From NCBI GenBank assembly GCA_005881495.1, contig VBHI01000067.1:1-14363 (forward strand): 14,363 nt of DNA, written 5' to 3'. The position numbers and the translations under genes were made by a program. Of the stretch, positions 7,954 to 13,267 are shown piece by piece. The number at the start of each line of letters is the position of its first letter. Position 1 is the first letter of the stretch. The DNA comes from Chloroflexota bacterium. GTDB lineage: Bacteria > Chloroflexota > Ktedonobacteria > Ktedonobacterales > Ktedonobacteraceae. The notes under the pieces are model-generated. The model was not told where the DNA came from, ran no database searches, and saw only the letters and a program-made list of their open reading frames with translations.

Positions 7954-8600
7954 TCAGGCCGCTTCTAAGAATCCTTCCACCGTCGCGACAAAGGCATCAG
8001 GGCTCGCGGCCTCGATATGATGGTCGCAGCCCGGAAAGTCCACAAGCTGTGCCGATGGCAGCGCATCTCGCACCAGCTTGTGCTGTACCTCTCCCATCCA
8101 GCCGCCAACCGCAGGATCGCCCGCCAGCACCAGCGTCGGTATGGTAATCCTTGCCAGCAGTTGGGACCACCCCAACCGAAGCTGCTCCCTGGTTACAAAC
8201 TCACCACTGATCACAGCCAGGAACGTCCCATCAGCCGTATTGATCAGATCGCGGGAGATCTGCTCGATCCACTCCTTCTCCAGAGAGGGGAACTGTGGAG
8301 ACAATGCCTCCACTATGACCTCGAAAGGCTGCTGCTTGAGCGCGAGTAATTGCTCCAACGAGCTAATGACCTGCGCCTCTTGCTGCTCCAGGATGAGCGG
8401 TGGATCTTCGAGTACCAGCCGGGCAAGACGCGCTGGCCGCTCCCCAGCGAGTTGGAGAGCGGTGAGACCCCCAAGCGAATGACCAAGCAAGTGGATCTGG
8501 TGGTGTGGCATTGCTCCAGGATACCCAGCACATCCGCAGCATAATCCTGCAGGCGATATCCCTTCGCTGGCTTGTCACTTGCTCCATGGCCTCGTAAGAG
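7954..8600 (-). pseudogene. Alpha/beta hydrolase, frameshifted and N-terminally truncated
   Basis: The C-terminal 185 codons (7954-8511) encode an alpha/beta hydrolase core: nucleophile elbow LLGHSLGG, Asp in LVLAGD (about 120 residues later) and the catalytic His in FPGCDHH. The preceding part, LRGHGASDKP...DYAADVLGILEQ, lies in another frame (about 8513-8600). The two join naturally as LEQ/MPHHQIHLLGHSLGG if one base is restored near 8508-8513. Upstream of LRGHG the similarity stops: the roughly 50 residues with the first strand and oxyanion HG loop are absent, replaced by repeat-rich DNA. The ATG at 8511 is unlikely to be a real start since it would leave out half the fold. The active protein would have been an esterase, lactonase or haloperoxidase-like hydrolase. 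Both defects point to a dead gene. Confidence 0.8.
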
Positions 8601-8678
8601 ACGGGTTCTCGTGAGGTTCTTCTCTCTCATGCACCCGCTCAATCCCTGTCCCCCAGACAGGGAGATCGGGGTGCTACC

Positions 8679-8843
8679 AGACCATTCCAAAGTGGGGGCA
8701 AACTGCTTGCTTGCTAGAACACAGAGCACCCTTCTATTGTGCACAAGACCATTTCAGGGTGGGCCTGTCCATGAGAGAAGTACCCTCCCTTGCGAGATTA
8801 GAGCAAACCAAGCAGTCGGTTTGCCCCCGGATTGGAATGGTCT
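8679..8843. repeat. 165-bp element with long imperfect terminal inverted repeats
   Basis: The left end AGACCATTCCAA (8679-8690) is the inverted complement of the right end (8832-8843). Similarity continues inward for about 30-35 bases (GGGGGCAAAC..TGCTTG). A third, direct, degenerate copy of the left arm (AGACCATTTCAGGGTGGG) begins at 8746. There is no coding frame and no clear target duplication. It looks like a MITE or IS remnant of a family different from the CAGGGAGTGA elements. A short hairpin (CCCTGTC/GACAGGG, 8644-8662) precedes it. Confidence 0.6.
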
Positions 8844-8860
8844 CCGTGTTCTCGGTGAAG

Positions 8861-9155
8861 CAGGGAGTCAAGCTTTTTTTCGCGTTGATACATTTAGAGT
8901 GAGACGCAGTGGTTCACGCCAGGGAGTGAAGCTTTTTTTCGTATTGATGCATCTAAAGTCAGGCGCAGCGGTTCACGCCAACTGCCTATCGACAATGATG
9001 CCCCTTCTCCACTGCCACCAACCGTTTCCTGCTTGGCAGAGCCATCCGGCCTTATCCAAGTCTAGCGGTGTCGATTGCAAAAAAGCTTCACTTCCTGAAC
9101 CACCTAGCCTTGTCTCAGTCTAGCTACGTCGATTAGGAAAAAGTTTCACCTCCTG
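8861..9155. mobile_element. Type-B MITE, deleted in the middle and carrying a second MITE
   Basis: The left 59 bp (8861-8919, starting CAGGGAGTCAAGC) and right 58 bp (9098-9155, ending TTTCACCTCCTG) align without gaps to the two ends of the 178-bp element lying between them. The central 61 bp of the outer copy are missing. Both arms have diverged from the inner copy, so the outer one is probably older. Flanks (TGAAG / TTGAA) do not give a clean duplication. Confidence 0.7.
8920..9097. mobile_element. Type-B MITE, 178 bp, inner copy
   Basis: Complete copy with terminal repeats CAGGGAGTGAAGCTTTTTT and its inverse AAAAAAGCTTCACTTCCTG. It contains the subterminal motif (CTAGACTTGGATAAGG on the minus strand at the right end). 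No protein is encoded. No flanking direct repeat (CACGC / AACCA), which fits a deletion or recombination after insertion into the outer copy. Confidence 0.8.
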
Positions 9156-9192
9156 TTGAAATGAGATTTTGAGCTTGCGTATCTCATTTCAA
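9156..9192. repeat. Perfect 12-bp stem hairpin downstream of the small membrane protein gene
   Basis: TTGAAATGAGAT (9156-9167) and ATCTCATTTCAA (9181-9192) form a perfect stem around a 13-base loop. It lies 33 bp past the stop of the gene ending at 9226 and could act as its transcription terminator, although no T-tract follows on the minus strand. Its first base directly abuts the last base of the outer MITE. Confidence 0.55.
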
Positions 9193-9225
9193 AGATGCAA
9201 TCGGGCTACTGGAGCGAGACCCTGC

Positions 9226-9924
9226 CTATATGCCATCAATGCTAATGATTTTCCAACCGTTAGGTTCTTGCAGGAGTTGGACTTGCACTGGATAAGTGAC
9301 TCCCTTACGTGTAACATTAACTATGATATTTGCAGTGTTTACTCCATTTGAGAACTCCACTCCAACCTCTGAGAAAGAATAAGAGGTCACCTTTCCCTCC
9401 TGCACATCAAGCACCTTCGCTTTCTGTACATATGCATCCTGTGTCAGATGATGCTCATATAAGGTTATCCTATCGGCATCTAAAAATGAGTAGGCTGTGG
9501 CGTAGTCTTGCTTTTCAATGGCGGTGTAATAGCTGTGCGCAACTTTCGCCCCAGGACTATTGTAGAGAGCTTGAAAAAAGAGAAAGATGCCACCAGCAGC
9601 AAAGACACCACAAGCGAATAGACATACCACAATGATAGCAACAAGCCAGAGCCAGGTCTTGCTTTTCTTCTTTGGCGGTTGATACATTGGTTGCTGTGGT
9701 AGATACATCGGTTGTTGTTGCTGCCACTGCTGCTGACCATAATCCTCTTGTGGGAACTGTGGCGGTGGTAAGGGCTGCGAGGGTTGCTGTGGAGGCCATT
9801 GCGGATTGGATGGATAGCTGGTATTCGGCTGTTGTGGTGGTTGCTGTGGATAGGGTTGATTACCGGGATACGGCCGTTGCGGTGGCTGTTGCCATTGTTC
9901 GTTGCCAGGTGGTTGATTTGACAT
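9226..9924 (-). CDS. Pro/Gln-rich membrane-anchored protein with extracellular domain
   Basis: 232 residues. Residues 1-83 are a disordered Pro/Gln/Tyr-rich segment (repeated QPP, PQQP, PMYxPQQPMYQPP). A KKKSK stop-transfer cluster (85-89) precedes one membrane helix (91-119), and the rest is outside. The outer domain (123-232) looks like the NTF2-like/DUF4878 fold found in small Gram-positive-type lipoproteins: AHSYYTAIEKQDYATAYSFL at the start, then alternating strands ending NGWKIISIDGI. Such domains are thought to bind ligands or partners at the cell surface; no enzymatic residues are seen. The ATG at 9924 has a good ribosome site, GGGAGAA (9932-9938), seven bases upstream, and an AT-rich leader to about 10010 likely holds the promoter. 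The gene is intact although flanked on both sides by mobile elements. Confidence 0.85.
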   Translation of the reverse strand: MSNQPPGNEQWQQPPQRPYPGNQPYPQQPPQQPNTSYPSNPQWPPQQPSQPLPPPQFPQEDYGQQQWQQQQPMYLPQQPMYQPPKKKSKTWLWLVAIIVVCLFACGVFAAGGIFLFFQALYNSPGAKVAHSYYTAIEKQDYATAYSFLDADRITLYEHHLTQDAYVQKAKVLDVQEGKVTSYSFSEVGVEFSNGVNTANIIVNVTRKGVTYPVQVQLLQEPNGWKIISIDGI

Positions 9925-10097
9925 GAAATAGTTCTCCCAACCTTGTATAAATTCTAAATAGAAAAAAAGACTATTTAATATAGATAACTATAACTGGCAT
10001 GAGAAGTAACAAATATACTGAGGTATGGCAGGGTTTCAGCCAAATGGTGGGGAAGACGCATGTTAAATGAGAAAGGGAAAAAGTGTTGAGGCACTAC

Positions 10098-10280
10098 CAG
10101 GGAGTGGGCCTTTTTTCAGCTTGCGCAAGTAGAACAAGACTCAACAATGTTGCGGCAACCGCTGCCAAAATGAGCATGAATCCGCTCCTGGACTGCCACC
10201 ACTAAGAATCATTCGCCCAGTCATAATACCTGAGCTTATCTCATTTTAGACGCGCAACGCGCAAATAGGCTCACTCCCTG
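10098..10280. mobile_element. Type-A MITE, 183 bp, copy 1
   Basis: Begins CAGGGAGTGGGCC and ends GGCTCACTCCCTG, matching the IS at 10469-12962. The first ~110 bp run parallel to the left end of that IS, including bases corresponding to the 3' end of orfB (compare GAATCCGCTCC here with GAAGCCGCTTC at the same distance in the IS). The right ~65 bp carry the subterminal motif. Flanks share only TAC, so the target duplication is unclear. Same length as copy 2 (12968-13150). Confidence 0.8.
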
Positions 10281-10296
10281 TACGGCCAGGGTGCAG

Positions 10297-10468
10297 CAGG
10301 GAGTGAAGCTTTTTTTCGCGTTGATACATGTAAAGTGAGACGCAGTGGTTCACGCCATCTGCCCATCAATACCGAAGCCGCTCCTGCACTGCTATCAACC
10401 GTCTTCTGTTTGGCGATGCCACCCGGCCTAATCCCAGTTTAGCCGTGCCGATTGCCAAAAAGCTTCAC
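10297..10468. mobile_element. Type-B MITE lacking its last 6 bp
   Basis: 172 bp starting CAGGGAGTGAAGC and ending AAAAAGCTTCAC, where the expected final TCCCTG is absent. With those six bases it would be exactly 178 bp, the length of the inner copy at 8920-9097. The IS begins at the very next base. The middle includes ACCGAAGCCGCTCC, again matching the 3' end of orfB. Confidence 0.78.
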
Positions 10469-10485
10469 CAGGGAGTGAGCCTTTT
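10469..10485 (+). repeat. Left terminal inverted repeat of the IS
   Basis: CAGGGAGTGAGCCTTTT, exact inverse of 12946-12962. It directly abuts the truncated end of the type-B MITE at 10468, with no intervening base. Confidence 0.85.
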
Positions 10486-10511
10486 TCAAGACTGCACATC
10501 TAGAGTGAGAC

Positions 10512-12461
10512 TCAGCCCGTTTGCGCTAGCGGGCCGTTCAAGGTCTGAGTACGAAGCCGCTTCCCGACGGCCACTACTAACTGTCTGCCATCTGGGAGGA
10601 TTGCTCCACTTATGTTGACTTTGCGACATATCTCCTCCAGGTCACGAACGAGCGCCCGATTGTTAAAAGCACAGAATTCGACCTGCACCTCGCTTGCTGT
10701 CGTGGTGATCCATCCACCTAACTTGAAGAAAGGCCACAAGCGCTGCCACCCACAGTGTTGATAGCTCTCGCTAAAATACTGATCGCGTATCCACATCCCC
10801 AGGTTGGCGAGTCCCACCTTGAACAGCGTCATAAGCTGATCCTTCGCGTGATCGAGTTCATACATGTCCCGCGCGTGCGCTTCGAGATCTTCTTGCTGCC
10901 TGAGGACCTGCCGCAGTTCCCGACAGTAGCCCTCGCACTTGTCTAAAAGACGCTGGCGACGTACGGCATTCTTTTCCAGTTTGGCCTTGCGCTGGCGCAT
11001 CTCCCAGTCTGTCGCGAGTTGCCGGGCTTTGATCGGAAAGTAGTCCCGCTCCTCTGTCTGGCCCGTGGCTTCGAATGTTAGGACCTGCAACGAGAGCTCC
11101 ATCCATTGCTGTTCATAGGTATGAGCTTGCTCTTGGAGTTGCTGATCCTGATCTCTCAAGAAGGTCAAGCGTGCTCGACTGGCCTGCGCCAGATGTTCCA
11201 GACGCTGTTCACGCCCTTCGAGCACCCCCTGACGTTTGGTCAGTTCCGAATTCGCGACAGGCTCTTTTGCGTACCCATGATTGGTATCCAGATTGAGTGG
11301 GATCAGCCAGTCTCGAATGCTGTTTTCCTGACAGTTCCAGCGTTGGAAATAGGTCTGGGCGAGTTCGATGGCTTCCCCTACTCTGCCGGTGGTGATCACC
11401 GGGATGAGTTTCGGGAGGCTCTGCGCAGGGGGATCCGGTGTGGCCTGCCATCCTTCCTTCCAGAACTCCATCTGGTGGGAAGCCAGGTCAGCCCGCCAAT
11501 CTCTATCGGCGATCTCATCGGGCCCTTCACAAAGCACCAACTTGCGCCAATCGCGGATGAGGGCCACCTCTACCTCCACAGAGGGATCGAGCGGATTGGG
11601 TCGAGGCAGTGTGAAGCGAGCCGATGCCACTTCACAGATCAACTGCCCACGCTGGTTGTAGCGCCAGGGCTGCCATTCACCCACTTGTTCGAATGAAGCT
11701 TCCCCTTTGTATTGGTCGCTCCGCAACAACGTGACCACCTGCCGCCCTTCCTGTTGGAGTTGGGCAAGAAATTCCGCCGCCATCCCTTCCCGATCAACGA
11801 CCACTCGCTGCATATGCACTTGCCCGATGGCTTGCTCGTAGCAATGAAGCATCTGTGGTAAGCCGATCGTCAAATGGTGGTCGCCACGGTGGGTCGTCGC
11901 CAGGAGCGGATGTCCGCCAGCATCGTGTAACACCACCAGTTCCCGACAGCCCAGAATTTTCCCGCCGAGCTTGCCCACCGGCCCTCTGGGGACCAAGACG
12001 TCACTGTAGACGGCCTTGCGATGGCCATCGATGTAGAACACAGCCGGAAGATCGGGCTGGAGAGCCTCGGGTGGCTCTGGCTGCCACAGTGACCAGGTCC
12101 ACCTGGCTATCACCTCTGTCAAGCGTTCGGCTGCTCCCGCCTGGGCCAGGCGGGCAAGAAACCGCTCGGTGTAGCGCTGACTGTAGGCTCGCGCTCGGCC
12201 GGTCAGCATGGCCAACATCGTCCCGGTATAGCTGCGCAAATCCCACGTGCGGGCTAAGCCAGCTACCGGAAGGAACAACAACGTGAGGACCAGACGGGCT
12301 ATTACGGCTGGATTGGGTGGACTCAATCCCGGAATCCTCGGGTTTGCTACCTCCATGATTGCCCGAACCAGTGCTTCTAGCAGTCCCGTTTGCTGGGCTG
12401 CTGCCAGCAGCAGCAAGCTCCCCAGCCCCTCTTGCCAGATGGGTTGCTGCGACTCTTTCAG
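10512..12461 (-). CDS. IS transposase orfB, DDE type (translated by -1 frameshift from orfA)
   Basis: The frame gives 649 residues if entered at the slippery site (12461). An independent start would have to be the TTG at 12416 (634 residues; AGAGGGG nine bases upstream), as no ATG is available. Numbering from that TTG, a DDE-type catalytic core is suggested by FYIDGHRKAVYSD (D130), RVVVDREGM (D208) and YFQRWNCQENSIRDWL (E364). The large insertion between the second Asp and the Glu is typical of IS4-like proteins. Residues ~391-520 are highly charged and probably coiled coil; a compact C-terminal domain (~530-634) follows. It would cut and join the CAGGGAGTGA ends. The frame has no internal stop, so the enzyme may be functional and may also mobilise the MITEs nearby. 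The catalytic triad is my reading of the motifs. Confidence 0.8.
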   Translation of the reverse strand: MKESQQPIWQEGLGSLLLLAAAQQTGLLEALVRAIMEVANPRIPGLSPPNPAVIARLVLTLLFLPVAGLARTWDLRSYTGTMLAMLTGRARAYSQRYTERFLARLAQAGAAERLTEVIARWTWSLWQPEPPEALQPDLPAVFYIDGHRKAVYSDVLVPRGPVGKLGGKILGCRELVVLHDAGGHPLLATTHRGDHHLTIGLPQMLHCYEQAIGQVHMQRVVVDREGMAAEFLAQLQQEGRQVVTLLRSDQYKGEASFEQVGEWQPWRYNQRGQLICEVASARFTLPRPNPLDPSVEVEVALIRDWRKLVLCEGPDEIADRDWRADLASHQMEFWKEGWQATPDPPAQSLPKLIPVITTGRVGEAIELAQTYFQRWNCQENSIRDWLIPLNLDTNHGYAKEPVANSELTKRQGVLEGREQRLEHLAQASRARLTFLRDQDQQLQEQAHTYEQQWMELSLQVLTFEATGQTEERDYFPIKARQLATDWEMRQRKAKLEKNAVRRQRLLDKCEGYCRELRQVLRQQEDLEAHARDMYELDHAKDQLMTLFKVGLANLGMWIRDQYFSESYQHCGWQRLWPFFKLGGWITTTASEVQVEFCAFNNRALVRDLEEICRKVNISGAILPDGRQLVVAVGKRLRTQTLNGPLAQTG

Positions 12462-12853
12462 TTTTTTTTAACTGAAGTCTGAGCTTGACCACGCCTTTGC
12501 TTGGTCACTCCCTGTTTCGCCCGCACGTAGTTGATGTGACTGACACTGACTGCGATGCCAAAGCTGCTCTTCAACTCTGCTTGGATCCGGCTGGAAGGAA
12601 TCTGCGGGTCTCTCATACATACCTCGACGAGCCACGCTTGCACTGGCTCGGTCAACTTGTACGGATGGCCGTGGCGATCATCCAGGAAGGCCTCGGCGGC
12701 TTTCTCCTCATCGCGCGCAAGCTGGAGGAGGCGGTAGGCTGTGGAACGTGAGATCTTCAACTGACTCTGGGCTGCGGCGGCCCGCCACGACTGCCCTGCA
12801 AACATCGACTCGATGAGCTGCAAGCGCGCGGCACGATCAGGGCGGTCTTTCAT
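12458..12853 (-). CDS. IS orfA, helix-turn-helix protein
   Basis: 131 residues from the ATG at 12853, preceded by AAGGAGG (12864-12870) at ten bases. The ATG at 12862 is only one base from that site and so less likely. An N-terminal helix-turn-helix (LIESMFAGQSWRAAAAQSQ followed by ISRSTAYRLLQLA) and a second winged-helix-like part (IQAELKSSFGIAVSVSHINYVRAKQG) resemble the DNA-binding orfA products of IS elements. The C-terminus is basic (KQRRGQAQTSVKKN). The stop TGA follows immediately after an A8 run holding the heptamer A_AAA_AAC. A -1 slip there joins it to orfB, giving a fusion of about 780 residues with DNA-binding and catalytic parts, as in IS3-like elements. Alone it may act as a repressor or inhibitor of transposition. 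Confidence 0.82.
   Translation of the reverse strand: MKDRPDRAARLQLIESMFAGQSWRAAAAQSQLKISRSTAYRLLQLARDEEKAAEAFLDDRHGHPYKLTEPVQAWLVEVCMRDPQIPSSRIQAELKSSFGIAVSVSHINYVRAKQGVTKQRRGQAQTSVKKN
12461..12467 (-). other. Programmed -1 frameshift site A_AAA_AAC
   Basis: The last codons of orfA read AAA-AAA-AAC-TGA on the minus strand, inside an A8 tract (12462-12469). The heptamer has the canonical X_XXY_YYZ form in the orfA frame. After a -1 slip the next codon is CTG, and the orfB frame is open from exactly this point for 649 codons. A strong GC-rich hairpin (GCTGCTG..CAGCAGC) lies about 45 bases downstream. Transcriptional slippage on the A8 run is an alternative mechanism with the same product. Confidence 0.7.
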
Positions 12854-12901
12854 CCCTTTCATCCCTCCTTTTCAGGGTACTCCTGTATCCTTCTGGGCCG
12901 C

Positions 12902-12930
12902 ATTGTACCATCCTGGTTTATCCCAGTCTA
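12902..12930 (-). promoter_or_regulatory. Promoter of the IS transposase genes
   Basis: On the minus strand TAGACT (12925-12930) and TACAAT (12902-12907) are 17 bases apart, about 49 bases before the orfA start. The -35 box is embedded in the subterminal motif CTAGACTGGGATAA shared by all elements of the family, so transposase bound there could repress its own promoter. Confidence 0.55.
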
Positions 12931-12945
12931 GATAGGTAGTTCTGC

Positions 12946-12962
12946 AAAAGGCTCACTCCCTG
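12946..12962 (-). repeat. Right terminal inverted repeat of the IS
   Basis: AAAAGGCTCACTCCCTG, exact inverse of 10469-10485. Followed directly by GTGTA and then the type-A MITE. Confidence 0.85.
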
Positions 12963-12967
12963 GTGTA

Positions 12968-13150
12968 CAGGAAGTGAGCCTTTTTTCGTCTTGCGCAAAT
13001 AGAACAAGACTCAACCATATTACGGCGATCTCTGCCAAAATGAGAACGAAGTCGCTCCTGGACTGTCACCATCGGGCATTTCCCGCCCAGTCATAATACT
13101 TGGGCTTATCTCAATCTAGATGCGCAATGCTCACAAAGGCTCACTTCCTG
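12968..13150. mobile_element. Type-A MITE, 183 bp, copy 2, with 5-bp target duplication
   Basis: Begins CAGGAAGTGAGCC and ends GGCTCACTTCCTG. Flanked by GTGTA on both sides (12963-12967 and 13151-13155), a clean 5-bp target duplication. Interior matches copy 1 (10098-10280) along its length. Its right end retains TAGATT-17-TATGAC on the minus strand, at the place where the IS has its promoter. It was inserted five bases from the IS end. Confidence 0.85.
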
Positions 13151-13267
13151 GTGTAGAACGTCGGGTGTCCCATTCCAGATGAGCGGTCTGGATAAGTGGC
13201 TAGAAGCCCTGCCCTTGTTTAGCGTGAAGAGTCGCGTGTTCCCAGCTGCTGCCACTATCTTTTCGTG

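Larger units (their letters stand above)
10469..12962 (-). mobile_element. Complete two-ORF insertion sequence, 2494 bp
   Basis: Bounded by perfect 17-bp inverted repeats, CAGGGAGTGAGCCTTTT (10469-10485) and its inverse (12946-12962). Similarity of the ends extends inward (ATCTAGAGTGAGAC at the left, ATCTAGACTGGGAT on the inverse of the right). It encodes orfA (HTH protein) and orfB (DDE-type protein) on the minus strand, joined by a slippery A tract, with a promoter just inside the right end. It has no flanking duplication of its own: left flank TTCAC belongs to a truncated MITE, right flank is GTGTA. I cannot place it in a named IS family. Confidence 0.85.

Noticed and set aside
8572..9123. 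183-codon open frame on the + strand
   Set aside because: It runs through the hydrolase remnant, the inverted-repeat element and two MITEs; the protein merely repeats translated MITE ends.
11106..11696. 196-codon open frame on the + strand inside the IS
   Set aside because: Antisense to orfB, with no ribosome site or protein-like features; a shadow of high-GC coding sequence.
8861..13155. Recurring CAGGGAGTGA blocks considered as attL/attR of an integrative element
   Set aside because: No integrase is present, the blocks are inverted pairs around short elements, and one pair has a 5-bp duplication, which fits transposition.
13156..13267. Gap between MITE copy 2 and the WD40 gene
   Set aside because: No open frame, hairpin with T-tract or repeat stood out.
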